Source of the DNA: Maea johnstoni
Lineage: Eukaryota; Annelida; Polychaeta; Spionida; Magelonidae
DNA: 64,000 bases
Assembly: GCA_963942565.1 (NCBI GenBank)
Contig: OZ012686.1
Location: 59,284,917 to 59,348,916 of the forward strand
Direction of reading: 5' to 3'
How positions within the stretch are numbered: the first letter of the stretch is position 1; every line of letters starts with the position of its first letter. Position numbers and translations under genes: made by a program. A model generated the notes under the pieces. The model did not search any database. It was not told the origin of the DNA and was given only the letters and a program-made list of their open reading frames with translations. This document shows, piece after piece, positions 1 through 12,711 of this stretch.

Positions 1-907
1 AAGATGACGGGTGACAGTATAGACCATAAGCACTCAATGACAGGCGACATAAATAACCACTATACATTCATGGAGAAGTTTATTGTCTTAATCTGCGCTG
101 GATTCTCTCCAGTTCCATGGCTTCAGGTATGCAAATACAACACAACTCTCAGAATAAAAGACAGTGTCCTTCTCAAACAGTCGATGACATTTGTGTATGA
201 AATCAAGTCACCCTTTTTATACACAGCACAATACTGTGTTAAGTTATTTTTGGAGGGCTTCAATGCAACAATGCCCCGATCTAAAGTGTCAAGGACAGTG
301 GTTCTTTTAGATATTATGGTGTATCTATTTCCAGACATGTTGAAAGTTAGGTACTTAAAGCTGTTACAGAAATCTTAAAATGCCAAAGGAACCTTAGGGA
401 GCACATCACAACAGCAAACATTTATACAGTAACTGACTGGGCTAGCCCACTTGAAGGGATGCAGGGTGCGAATGCTTGAGGAATCTGATCTTGCAAGAAA
501 TATAATAGGATATAGAGGCGTCAGGGGTGGAGTCCCATATGAAGCATGTTAGTAAGTTGTCAGTGACTAGGATAGAGCAAATGTTTTTCCCAGGATACTC
601 CAACCCTCATCCACCATGAAAAACAGGCTAGTCAAAACTTAGCCTTAATTAATATGGCTAAAAAAGTTTAACCCCTCTCTTTACCTTAACTTTAATAAGG
701 CCAAAAAAGTGATACCTTGATTTGGTAGAAAAAGTGATAATAAAGAAACTTGCTGTCTATGTATCTGTACAAGAGTAGGAGACCTGCAGTATGTGGAGAA
801 TGTAGCGAGTGCCTGAAGTGATGCCTGTGAGAGAAGGGGTCTCAAGCAGCTGGCCTGCACGGCCGCCGCAGCTCTGTGTTGACGTGACTGACATGTGCAG
901 ACATGGA
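1..907. other. No gene supported
   Basis: AT-rich sequence with scattered short open frames. The longest is about 124 codons on the + strand at 4-378. It has no recognisable domain, no convincing splice sites and a composition like its surroundings, so it is treated as chance. No repeat structure was recognised here. Confidence 0.5.
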
Positions 908-930
908 AGCAGCAGCAGCAGCAGCAGCAG
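908..930. repeat. (CAG)n microsatellite
   Basis: Seven to eight uninterrupted AGC/CAG triplets. They give a poly-Cys run in one - strand frame. No coding context supports translation. A second short CAG run lies near 9091-9110. Confidence 0.85.
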
Positions 931-1694
931 ACAACATAAGACATCCCCCTACAGCTAGCCACAGTATAGTCCTTAAACACCACACTGCTAAACTACACAT
1001 CCAAATAGCATAGCATACAGGCCATAATGCAATTCCTTTAACACATAGCTAATAAGCCAAAAACTCACTTCTAACGCTTCCAATGCAAAGGCTACTTTCA
1101 TCCAAAGCACAAGAACCAAAAGATTTTTGAAAACCATCTAAACCTTGTCATGTTGGTATTTGCTGGATAGCTCTCACCGAGCACTCTCAGATGAGTACCC
1201 ATTTGCCCGGTTTTCAATTATTCTACAGGGTTTTTTGCATCATTTTGTGTTAGCCAGATTAGTCAGCAGCAGTATAAGGGTTAACACAACTCCATATCCA
1301 AATAAGCAATTCAATTCACAAATACATCCATAGCATGGAGGCCATAACATATTCCTTAAACGCACGATTAATAAGCCTAAAGCTCACTTCTAAATAAGTT
1401 CAATATAATTCAAATTGCATTCAATTTCCACACTGGAACTGCTGCTTCTGAAACCTATAACACTGCTGCTGAGCTATTCTTCCAAAAAAGACCAAAACAG
1501 TTTAGAAAATAGGCCTGCTTCAGGTAATCTTAGCCGCCGAGAAACTGAGATTGTGTGTGCATGATTATCTTCATTGTTCACCACAAATCACATCCTCTAT
1601 TCTATTTCAATATCAGGCAGCAGCAATACTCTCTAACTACTGGTTATCACCTTAAAGGTGTGGTAGCAAGGATAACTGTAATCAGTCGTAATCG

Positions 1695-1708
1695 GTCGCC
1701 ATGGCAAC
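1695..1708 (+). promoter_or_regulatory. RFX-type X-box candidate
   Basis: The sequence GTCGCCATGGCAAC is an exact inverted-half-site X-box (GTNRCC, 2-bp spacer, RGYAAC), the motif bound by RFX transcription factors. About 35 bp downstream is a short GC-rich stretch with GCC/GCTGCTG repeats, ending in CAG followed by gtaaaa, a possible splice donor. It may be the promoter and first exon of a + strand gene, but no downstream coding exon was found. A 14-mer matching a loose consensus can also occur by chance. Confidence 0.35.
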
Positions 1709-1749
1709 AGTTTACACTAATAGCGCCGCGCCGCTGCTGCTGCAGGTAA

Positions 1750-3163
1750 AATGCCATTTAAACCTGATACTCATTGTGTTTGTGTCAGAATTAACCCATT
1801 CATACCAAAATGCCACGATATTCCTCTCAGCTGCCTGTACACACAAATACCTTGTACATAATAAGGCGTATCTATGAATATATTAATATTCAAGCAGGCT
1901 ATGCTTATCTAGACGTTTCCTACCAATCTCTTGAATGAACCACATACATTACAATGGTTCATATCTATCATTCCAGCTTCTGTGGCTCCACCCACTGAGT
2001 AAAAACAGAACCAAACATTGACTCAAATAACTCCAGGTTAATCACATCATTGGGACTCATATCTAACAACAGACCTGTAGCAAGTCTTTGTATTTGCCAA
2101 TTAATAATTTTCATTATCAAAAGCATTCATGATCAGATTAACTGCCCTAGCGGTGAAAAATTTGCAAAATTTTCATTTCACTTTTTGGCAGCTGTTTGAA
2201 GAAAAGATGTTCATAAATCTTTATGAATATTTCCAATAATTTTGTTTAGTACAGGATACATGAGAAAATTGATGAGAAAAATCATGGCAGTTTTAGCAAG
2301 AATGGTTTATTCCGCCTTATACCATGAGATAAATCGTTTACCAGACCACATGTAGCGAGTTTAAGGAGTTAATGAAACGTTCATTGACTTTTCCTTGGGG
2401 GATTGCCGTCAGAGAAAAAATCCCAAGGTAATTAAGGTCCCCTAGAGAGAGCCTCTGATGAGAATTGATTGCATCTTAAACTGTGCTTGATAAGCTTATG
2501 ACTATAACGCGCTGGATAGAGCTGCTGAGATTTCAGATCTACCTGGAACCAACCCACGCCACATCACACAGGATGAGGAGGAGAACTCAGGTAAGAAAAG
2601 CTAGGTGGGCAACATCACCACTACTTGCCCACTTGCCAGGGAGAGTAAAAATGACAGGCGGGCAAGTAGAAATCATTGTCCAACATACAGAGACTTAGTA
2701 CATTCATTAAGACACCACTTATGCAATATTTAACACCAGTCAGGTGGGCACTTTGTCCAGAAACAGCAGGTGTGTTTGAACATAAAAGCACTACAAGCAG
2801 ATTAACAGGCCATAAGAGTCCAATATTTCATCCCAGACCTGGCCAGTCTTTCATCAGGAATATTCAGGGAAGCAGTAAATTTGAGTCAGCAATTAGTGTA
2901 GGCAATCTATCCTGGTGAGAGGCGAAGTAAGTCTGTTCGCCTTGCTCTGACTTGACAGAGGCCCAGATGTCCTGTGGATAGGTTGACAACTACCCTGTGC
3001 CAAATATCATTACATAAGCCCATTTCTACACCCCATATAAAGAATTTTCTTTGAATTTATATACTTATACAATTTTTTTCTTATATGTGCCAGTGTTGCA
3101 GACGTTTTGTTTTCTATGAGGAACTCCAGATATAAATTTGTTAACACTTTCCAGCTTGAACAG
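1750..3163. other. No gene supported
   Basis: Non-coding AT-rich sequence. The short open frames at 2483-2918 show no recognisable domain and no splice-site support. Confidence 0.5.
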
Positions 3164-3531
<368 letters not shown>

Positions 3532-3573
3532 TATGTATGTATATGTATATGTATATATGTATGTATATATCCA

Positions 3574-5624
3574 AGTTGTGCGTTCACAGAGCCATTCATT
3601 CCTGTCACGTCTCAACCTTGTTCACCCTTTTTCATAACATCACATCTATCTTTCCTGAAGTGCCGTTGACACAACTGGGTCAGTGGGTATGAACAGAAAA
3701 CAACATGAGCCTTTTGCATGAGTGGAGCCCAGTATGCATACACTATGCACCTTCAACTGTAGGGCAATTACGAGGCTTTGTCATAGCAATTATGATTCAA
3801 TAATGTTATGCATGGCCCTAATTTGGGTGTGAACATGTCAAAAGCATTTATGTCTGAAATTTTAGACCACCTGTAAAATTCAGGTCTGAAATATAACTGA
3901 GCCACCCAAGGTAAGAAAAGGCCATGGCAACACTGTGCAAACTCCAGTCCACAATTCCGTGAGTGTCCCATACAAATACTACAGGTCTATTTACGTCATA
4001 GGGGGTTTAGTCCTTCCACCACATTAGCTAGGCTGTGTAGGCAAGCAGTGCTTCCAGATGAAAACTCTGCTCAACCACAAACAAACATTGTTATTTATTT
4101 CTCCAAGCGACGTGCCAGTTGACTCTATTGTCTGATCAGTGATCTCTGAATTAAACAACATTCAACTATCTGGCTCTGTATGTGGATCAACTTCTTACTT
4201 TAAGAACATTATTAATTCAAGTACTTGCTCTGTTTTTAAATGAAATAATAACTAACAACATTTCACAGAAGTATCGTTTTGAAAATAAGAATGGAAATTA
4301 ACTTGATTTGCTAAACAATAATAAGGTCTAGCATGCGTTATGGCCCTGCTAGCTCAATGTAAGCTAGAGAAGAGGGCCTGATGGGCTATTGGACTGTTAC
4401 CTTATTGTAGTACCTGCCACATGTAGAATAATCAAAATCACAAATAAAACAATGAATCTATTCTTTTGTTCTCTGAACTTAAGAAACACCTTTAAATTAG
4501 AACTTCAGCAAAGAAAACCTCAGAATGCCTTGGAAAATGCTAAGATACATCATCAGCTCTTTTTGATAGGAGTACGTAGCTACAATAATATCAACTTTTC
4601 ATATCTGTTTCTTCTAAACCATATCTATTATATTATAGCACAGTGGAGCTTCAGGAGAGCGGAGGGAAGCCTTAGGAGGATACACTTCTCAGAAATCCAA
4701 CCACATCTAAGTCCAAAGCTCCCAGAAGCCTAACGTGCACTGGGGATTAATCATCTGTCCTCAGACGCAGTCTCTGAATAACGTCATCAACCAGTTCTAT
4801 AGTGCAAAGACAGAGAGGGGGAATCATTCTGGGCAATAATACTTAAATTGGAAATGTTAAATTGTATGACAGAAACCAGTCACTTCCTTCAAACACCTAT
4901 CAATGAATTCCCCCTTCGTTCCAAAGTTGTAGTCAGAGATGGCATTTTTACATATCATACTTATGGCGATCTCTACACGGTTGGGTTAAGGCCTTCTGAT
5001 AGTTGTCCCCCACACAGAATCCTTACTTGAGGACATTCAGGCATGACGTCGGTGTGCGAGAGCTACTGACGTTATACCTAGTGTTGGTGCAAATAGGGTG
5101 TGACATCATAATAGACACCACATGCCTCAGGTCTCTAGATCCCCTAGGGAAAATACCTTGCCGTATAAAACATACATGCTCAGTAAAGGACAAGAAAAAA
5201 CACCATTGGGAAGACACAAAAGATGGTTTTTAAGGACAGGTACTTGCAATTTAAAGGTTAAAATAGTGTGTTTTTCACTTTTAAAGACAGGTGGTCCCTC
5301 TTGAATAACAGGTGGTCTTGATTGTATACTGTGTACAGATACCCTGCTATCTATATGCTACGCATCACTGTGCCTAAACATACACAATCCTAACCTGTCA
5401 CTGGTTTCATGCACGACTGGTAAGTGTAAGGAGGGTGGGACTAGGATCCTATACCTTAGCTAGGTAACTTCAGTTGATCTTTCAGTGTATGCGGTATGTG
5501 TATAAAACACACACATTCTTAAGTCATATTGTAAAATATCATTGTGCATCATACACTAGATGTACAAATGAAATCCTCACCTGTGACAAGTCCTAATGCT
5601 AAGCCCCCCCTTTTAGCCCCCTTT

Positions 5625-5629
<5 letters not shown>
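3574..5629. other. No gene supported
   Basis: About 2 kb of unique-looking, AT-rich sequence. The longest open frames (3768-3971 minus, 4389-4733 plus) lack recognisable motifs and good exon boundaries. Confidence 0.45.
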
Positions 5630-5698
<69 letters not shown>

Positions 5699-5757
5699 AA
5701 TATATATAAGTATATGTTTGTGTGTGAGTGTGTAAGTGTGTATGTGTGTGTGTGTGC
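5630..5757. repeat. (CA)n then (TG)n microsatellites
   Basis: An uninterrupted (CA)n run of about 66 bp (5630-5696) is followed, after a short TA-rich spacer, by a (TG)n-rich stretch (about 5714-5757). The two together form an imperfect inverted repeat. Confidence 0.93.
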
Positions 5758-5809
5758 CACAAATATATGATTGTATTGAACTGCCAGAATGTTAACATCA
5801 CTGCTTTTA

Positions 5810-6490
5810 TACAAATACATTCTTCCACTATGACTGCTTCTAATGCTTGGTGGGAAATTCAGATAGGGGGTCACCTGTAGTGAACATATATTTTCACAGT
5901 TTGGTTCCTTTCATTAAACACCTGTAAGTGTAGAAATTTAGTAGGTATATGGAAATGTCAACCTCAGCATGAGCTCATAGAATCTATACACCCCTATTTC
6001 TACACAGGTACATGTAGATATTTTTAGCCCTCAACTGTGACTGCTTCTTATGAAAGGTGGGCAAAAAGGGTTGATCAGTTTTATTGTATGCCCCATGCAG
6101 GTAGGTCTCTTTGATCAAGTACCTTTATATGTGTAACTGAACCTTCATAGCAACGGGTGAATAAGAATGTTGAATAAGACATGAATGTTAATGATACCTT
6201 CCAAAATTAGGTAAGCCTTCCTATTTTGCTACCAACAACTTATCCCAAATGTTCCTGATATTTAATTGGGATGGGGGGGGGGGGGGGGGGGAGGGGCAAT
6301 TCAGGGTATAATTGTGACAGCGTATAAGCACCCACTTAAACATTAAGCATCCAAAATCTATACATCTCTGTTTCTATAAAAAAGATATCCCCTATACTAT
6401 GACCCTTTGCTTAAGGTGTTAGGACAACAGAGTTTACATGACCTTGCTAGCTATGGTTCATTTAGTTCAGTACCTTGATACCTTTAAAGG
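5810..6490 (+). repeat. Diverged direct repeats of 200-360 bp
   Basis: The phrase CTATGACTGCTTCT near 5828 recurs in altered form near 6034 and again near 6397. It is accompanied by related phrases around ATCTATACAYC near 5985 and 6360. This suggests an old tandem segmental repeat. A poly-G run (about 6273-6291) interrupts the block. Boundaries are approximate. Confidence 0.35.
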
Positions 6491-6570
6491 TATGTTCATG
6501 ACCCATAAATAGCTTGTTATTGTTAGGCCAATGCAAAGGCATCACTCTCTCTCTCTCTCTGCATTTATAA

Positions 6571-6729
6571 GAGAGACTAGGGCTACTGTGAGGCTGAGGG
6601 GCGGGACATAGCCTCCCTGTCCCTCTACAAGCAGCAAAGACTGATGGAAAATGAAGCAGATACTCCCTAAAGTGTGACCACTGTCAAGAGAGGCTAGGTC
6701 TGTGCGAGGCTGAGGGGGCGGGACATAGC
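6571..6729 (+). repeat. Duplicated GC-box unit
   Basis: Two copies of a unit of about 42 bp (6571-6612 and 6687-6729) share a run containing GAGGCTGAGGGG and CGGGACATAGC. Each contains a GGGGCGG core like an Sp1 site. They may be regulatory, or simply a local duplication. Confidence 0.55.
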
Positions 6730-6998
6730 TATAACCACGTCACCTCTAAGAGCTCAAAACACCTCGGGTTGACAAACATGCTCAACAGATTACCCTTTTA
6801 CATAGCACACGATATGCTAACATTCTTATTGATATCCTCTGACTTGTTATGCTAAATGACGTAGTTGTACACATGTGTTTTACCGCAAACCTACACGATT
6901 CTATTAGGGGGTCAAATACACACAGGTATGCATACAGGCAGGTGTTTAACACACATACACTTCTTACAGAAAATAGAACACTCTAAACGGGTATTTAC

Positions 6999-7232
6999 CG
7001 ATCTTTTCCTGGTGTGTCCTGGAGTGGTGTTTTCCTGAGAGGAGTTGCTACTGTTATCCCCGAGGTCCAGAAAACACTGGTCACACTCACACACGGGCAT
7101 CTCGGAATCGTCCATGATGGCAACGCTCTCCCCCTCTAGACTCATGTTGGAGCCTTGCCGACAAGCAGTCCTATGGTGACGGGGACAGTTAGTTACAGAC
7201 GAGGAGCTCTTTTCCTTGTGACCCACTTCCAT
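6999..7232 (-). CDS. Start-codon exon of an unidentified gene
   Basis: A 78-codon open stretch beginning MEVGHKEKSSSS and ending TPGHTRKRS, immediately followed by the splice donor gtaaat (exon ends AGA TCG, phase 0). Coding-like features are the phase-clean end at a donor, an acidic patch (EGESVAIMDDSEMPVCECD, about residues 33-51) with CxCxxC-type cysteines (CECDQC), then a Ser/Asn-rich stretch and a basic RKRS end. A second in-frame Met (MSLEGE, residue 30) is an alternative start. Upstream on the - strand are GC-richer tandem duplications that could be 5' UTR or promoter. I do not recognise the family and found no downstream exon within the 6.9 kb to its left. Confidence 0.45.
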
Positions 7233-7359
7233 AGTAATAGGCCAGCCTAGAGCACCCTTGTGGGTATCTGACCAATGAGAGGGTGTTTTGTGTGCACTGT
7301 CAGTGCTGCTGGGGCACTACTTGGTCTGCATGAGAGGAGATCAATAAGGGGTCTCTCTG

Positions 7360-7620
7360 GGTGGTAGTAAGTGGGGTAGTGCTACGTTTGACCAGTTGAC
7401 TCAAGTAGTCAGGGGACCTCTGCTCCTTCAGGATGTTCTCCAGTAGGTACTAGTATGCCAAGATGATCTGACCAGTGGTCACTATTGGTGGTAGCAGTAC
7501 GTGGGGTAGCACTACGTTTGACCAGTTGACTCCAGTGGTCAGGGGACTTCTGCTCCTTTAAGATGTTCTTCAGTAGGTATAAGTAGTATGCCAAGATGAT
7601 CTGACCAGTGGTCACTGCTT
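7360..7620 (-). repeat. Tandem duplication, about 130-bp unit
   Basis: Two diverged copies (about 7360-7487 and 7488-7620) share CTACGTTTGACCAGTTGACT, a block around GTCAGGGGAC and a block containing CCAAGATGATCTGACC. The duplicates contain several TGACCAGT/ACTGGTCA elements. They lie just upstream of the - strand start exon. Confidence 0.8.
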
Positions 7621-7695
7621 GAGTCTTACTGCTTACACTGACCAGTTGGATCAACAACACTTCCAGTAATGATATACTTGAACAGCTGAAGCATG

Positions 7696-7918
7696 CAGTT
7701 AGTGTAAATAAGAGATGCTACTCTGCTTGTCGCTTAGGGTGATCCCGCAGCTACTCACATGCCACGATGGTCAGCTCAGCGGTCACTGCTCAAGTCTTAC
7801 TACCACAGTTAGTGTAAATAAGAGATGATACTCTGCTTGTCGCTTAGGGTGATCCCGTAGCTACTCACATGCCACGATGGTCAGCTCATTGGTCACTGCT
7901 CAAGTCTTACTACCACAG
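7696..7918. repeat. Tandem duplication, 110-bp unit
   Basis: Two near-identical copies (7696-7805 and 7806-7918), both beginning CAGTTAGTGTAAATAAGAGA and differing at only a few bases. The high identity indicates a recent duplication, independent of the neighbouring 130-bp duplication. Confidence 0.9.
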
Positions 7919-9696
7919 CTGCTGACCAGTCAATCAAGCTTGCAGTAAATGATAATTGCCAATATACCAGGGCACCAAAGAAGCCTTCAAATAGTTATTT
8001 ACAACTGGAGATAATCAGATAAAAGATGAGTGCTTGAGTCCTGCTGCTGAGTGGATTAGTGGGAGCTCCGGTATAGCATGAGCAGGTACTGCACTAACTG
8101 TTCAGGGTATGTTGTATTTATACATCCAGTGTGATGTCAGCTTTTGATGAGATTATCATCCCTCCGAGTCTGTACGCGCTGTACGCAGTGACTGCTACTA
8201 CACTAAGCCACTAAGCAGGGCTCATGGAGATGGCTTAGTGTCGTATCATCCTCCCTGCAAATCCCACATCCATCGCATAAGCTGCTAATCCTGGGATAAG
8301 CTGTCAATGAAGAGATTCACTGCTGATGATGTACATATAGAGCTGACAGCTCCCTCGATCCGTCACCAGCTACACAACCTCTCTCCCTCTCTCAAGGCAC
8401 TGAGAAGGCCTGCAGAAGTCTCCTGCTCGTCCTGTAACTGGCGAAGGCACCACTGCCGCATACACTTGACACACAGTAGATAATGATAAAGTTGTTAGCC
8501 CTCAGGACGATCAGGCCAATACACTGAGGTTTTAACATTTACTGTTAATGCACCTTTGCCTTCAGCACAGAGCTTGCAATATATCAGTGTATTTTGAGGG
8601 AGCAGTCACTTTTAAGTCCGGAAAGGAAAATACACTCTCTGTGAAGTACCACTATTCAATCAGCCTCTGACAGTTTGAGAGGCAGTGTGGTAAATACATC
8701 CCCTCATCCTAGGCCCAGCAAATACTGTGACTGGTCCCCTCTCCAGCTGAGTATAGGGAATGTAGGTATGTAGGGTGATAGTTAGGCTACTGCAAGTCAC
8801 AACACTGCCTTCATGAGAAACGCCAGTGCGCTGAATCTGAGTGTTGGAGTGTCAGTGAAAAGTTGGTCCCCTTCAAGTCCTGGTAAGGGAACTGTCTACA
8901 GCTAGCACAGGTCCTGTGGATGTGTCGATCTCTGTGAGTGGAAGTTGGCAGAGCTGATGCAGCCAGCAACTATCGCAGCGAGTCCTGCACCGCTGCTGCC
9001 GCTGTAGTACTGTGGCTGTGTGTTGTTCCTCTGCAGTAGTAGTACTGGCATTGCACATGCTCACTCTGTGGCTACAAGTTTCATTCATACCCAGCAGCAG
9101 CAGCAGCAGCCAATGATCCCTCCTCCTGCTGGAAGCCACCAGTCTCAAACTAACACCACCCCTCTGACACTACAGTACCATACAGCACTCTTCACTCTGA
9201 GTTCCATAAGGCATCTATAAACCATAGAGCACCTTTCCTAGCAACCTGTCTCTATGGTGTCAATCTCCTGTAGAACCATAAGTCACCTTACACACCAACC
9301 TGCAGTCTCTTCTCTCCACCTGATTGTGTCAGCTAACACCTTCCCCCCAGGATCACTTTCTTCAATAGGAACTTAGTAATCCTAACCCTGGCACCCCTAT
9401 GCCAGACAGCCAATGGATTAGTCCATATCGTATTACACTTCATCACGGGTCGGTCCATATCGCGGTAGGGGTCAGCTAGCACAGCCACCTACTGGTAAAC
9501 AGTGCAGTGTCAACGTGAGGCCCAGAGAACCTGAGCTGGTGGGGACCAGGAGCATGCTGATTAGAATACAGGCTGAGAGGCTCTGACGTGAGCATCCCCG
9601 CTATATGTAACCACTTGTTGATGAACATTCAGTGCTTCATTCAGAACATATCATGTTCAAAACAGACAGGATCATGAAATCAATATGTTCTTAAAG
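7919..9696. other. GC-richer non-coding stretch
   Basis: About 1.8 kb that is less AT-rich than its surroundings, with a short CAG run at 9091-9110. The open frame at 8873-9148 (minus) is a by-product of that repeat, with no exon signals. Its position upstream of the 6999-7232 exon would suit a promoter or 5' UTR intron, but no specific signal was identified. Confidence 0.35.
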
Positions 9697-9793
9697 CATC
9701 TATCCTTTGACAAGAATGTTATGCGCCTTTGAGCATGTTTATATGGAAAGGGTGCAATATCAAATGACAATATTATTATTATATTATCATTAA
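9697..9793 (+). mobile_element. LINE 3'-tail fragment (CR1/jockey superfamily)
   Basis: About 97 bp matching almost base for base the 3' UTR of the LINE copy at 13586-13690. Shared blocks include ATGCGCCTTTGAGCATGTTT and the block ending CAATATCAAATGACAATATT, followed by (ATT)n. Only the extreme 3' end is present, which is the usual result of incomplete reverse transcription in this superfamily. Confidence 0.85.
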
Positions 9794-10344
9794 AGCAAAG
9801 GGGTTAGAATATAAATTTCTTAGACAAATCAGTCCCTGCAAACCTGAAATGATAGATATATACAGAAATTTATGTTTCAATGTCCAATCTCACAAATATG
9901 CAAATTTGTTTGAGATGCAAAATCATACAAACAAAGTTTGATTTTTTTGCTGGGCAAGTTTCACTTTTTTCCGGCCAAGTAAAAGCTACTGTGTACTTGC
10001 CCCACATGGCAAGTGGATCCAAGAAAGGTATGACAGACCCTGGTGATCGAGACATCTTGCCTGCAGTGCTCAGCAGATCCAGGAGTCACTCCAGGAGAGT
10101 GACTGCTAGGTCCTATTGTAACAGAAATACATCAGGGTTCACCACAATAGTCTGCGTAATACATCAGAGAAGAGAGTGATTTCTCTCCATTATCCGTGGA
10201 GGCAGCCTAGTGGTAGTGGTAGGGGGCGTGGTCCACTGCATGGACGATTGGGGATACATATGGGACAGGAATTTCAAATTAGTTTTTGTTGCTATTTGTC
10301 ATTTTTGCGGCGTATAACTGTGACAAGCCAGTTATTCATGTTGA

Positions 10345-10400
10345 AGGAAAACAGGAATTACCCACTGCTAACCCCAAGTCACTGGCAACCTTGCAAAAGG
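10345..10400 (-). mobile_element. SINE core fragment
   Basis: Read on the - strand, this short stretch contains AAGGTTGCCAGTGACTTGG, the core also found in the SINE copies at 43563 (+) and 53565-53760 (-). Head and tail are absent, so only a remnant is claimed. Confidence 0.45.
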
Positions 10401-10713
10401 CTTTCTTAACTGAACTAGATACCTCTTGAGTCCATTTAGATTAGGGCAGTAAAACAGTAGGTTTCTTAATGGCAAAGCTCTGATACTGGTGCTCTGCAGA
10501 TCACCAGATACTGATAGGCACTTGGACACCAGGTGAGTGTTCTCCAGACTACACATGAATCTTAACTAGACCAGAGAGGTCTTTTTAATCAACGTCTCTG
10601 ACTAGACTAAATGCATGTTTTATTGCACATTTATTTTCAAAAATCTCATAGTAACATACTTTTCAAGGGATGTATTATAGACAGGAATGGTTAGTAATCA
10701 AGCAAATAAAGGT

Positions 10714-10913
10714 NNNNNNNNNNNNNNNNNNNNNNNNNNNNNNNNNNNNNNNNNNNNNNNNNNNNNNNNNNNNNNNNNNNNNNNNNNNNNNNNNNNNNNN
10801 NNNNNNNNNNNNNNNNNNNNNNNNNNNNNNNNNNNNNNNNNNNNNNNNNNNNNNNNNNNNNNNNNNNNNNNNNNNNNNNNNNNNNNNNNNNNNNNNNNNN
10901 NNNNNNNNNNNNN
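10714..10913. other. Assembly gap (200 N)
   Basis: Exactly 200 N, the look of an arbitrary or estimated scaffold gap. Reading frames drawn across it are meaningless. True distance and order across the gap cannot be judged from the window. Confidence 0.99.
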
Positions 10914-11085
10914 CAGTTTGTCCGATGCAAAAGTATGTCGTTTACTTCTTGAATCTGCCTGAAAGACCTGTTTATTGATTGCCTCCACCTGTATAGGGTT
11001 ATCAATATACCTGGTTTACCTGGTGACTGCTGAGCACAGGTGTGGAGGTACACTCTATCAGGGTGACAGTCACTTATTTGCCTTC

Positions 11086-11449
<364 letters not shown>

Positions 11450-11456
11450 AAAACAG

Positions 11457-12091
11457 GAGTCAATATCATAATCATAAGGAAATTTCTCAATACTGATACA
11501 ACCAAGAGTGCCATCGTCTCACTGGTGACATCACGCCTTGACTATTGTAATGGACTTCTCTGTGGAATTACTGATGAGCTGCTATGCAGGCTCCAGAAAG
11601 TCCAAAACAATGCTGCTAGAGTGGTTAGTGGCTGCAAAAAGTATGATCACATTACACCAGTTCTAAAAGATCTTCACTGGCTGCCCATCAGGAAAAGGAT
11701 TGAGTTCAAGATTCTGCTTTTGACTTTCAAATGCATGCAAGGATGTGCCCCTCTATACTTGAGGGAACTGTTAGTCAAACAAGCTAATACAAGGACTCTA
11801 AGATCAAACACTAAGAACTTATTACAGATACCACTCACTAATCTGAAAAGGTTTGGTGACAGAGCATTCTGTGCCTATGCACCACGCCTTTGGAATGAGC
11901 TCCCTGACAACATCAAGGCTGCTGATAGTGTGCAAAACTTCAAGAAACAGCTGAAAACATTGCTATTTCGAAAGGAGTTTTATTGACTATATGGACCATG
12001 ACGACTGTCCAATGACACTAAAGCGCTTTTGAACATTATAGGTGGAAAGGGCGCTATATCAAATATCAATTATTATTATTATTATTATTAG
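11457..12091 (+). mobile_element. 5'-truncated LINE, CR1/jockey superfamily
   Basis: The C-terminal part of a non-LTR retrotransposon reverse transcriptase. The open frame runs from about 11470 to its natural stop at 11986. It contains the hallmark run [12 protein letters not shown], then LQKVQNNAARVV, LHWLPIRKRIEFKILLL and APRLWNELPDNIK. A short 3' UTR with AAAGCGCTTTTGAACATTAT leads to (ATT)n at about 12071-12090. Endonuclease and catalytic RT motifs are missing. The 5' break lies at the edge of the (TA)n array, so it may be truncation on insertion or later loss. It belongs to a different subfamily from the copy at 12712. Confidence 0.9.
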
Positions 12092-12711
12092 ATATTTTAG
12101 TTGCAAGAGCCACATAAAATGTGTTATTTTCCAGCCCGGAATACTAGTCATAGATCTGAGACAGGAAAGAGGAGCGAGCCTACATGTAGTAGCACTTAGC
12201 GTATCTCATTACTGACAAGGATCAAAGAATGATGCTATAGCATATCACGATATCAGGATCCCATGGCAGGAATAATGCGGCCCCTCTCATAATGTTGCCA
12301 GCCTTGTCAGCAATATAAACAATATCAACCCTTTCATGTCTAGAGTGCACTTTGAAAAGCGTCATGTGGAAGATATGATGTCCTGAACACGTAACTAGGT
12401 AATGAAGCATCAGTTTTAAAAATTACTTGTATCGGAGAAGGGGTAAGTACTGGTACCAGGGACAATCTATTATAATAGACATCTCTGCTGGTACTCATTA
12501 CAATACCAAATACTGGTATTGAATGGAAAAATGTATTCATCGTAAAAAGTATTGTATTGTATCGTTTAAGATTTATAATATATATGTATAATTGACTAAA
12601 CTGCTACCTGAACATCTCTGCATTAGTGAAATTTCTAAAGCTGACAATGCTAAATTCAACAAAGTAAGGTTCCTGTGAAGTAGGCTGTATCCTTTAAGGT
12701 GATCAGTACCA

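Noticed and set aside
4-378. 124-codon open frame at the left edge
   Set aside because: No recognisable domain, AT-rich codons and no splice sites; probably chance.
10670-11053. Frames crossing the N run
   Set aside because: They exist only because unknown bases contain no stops.
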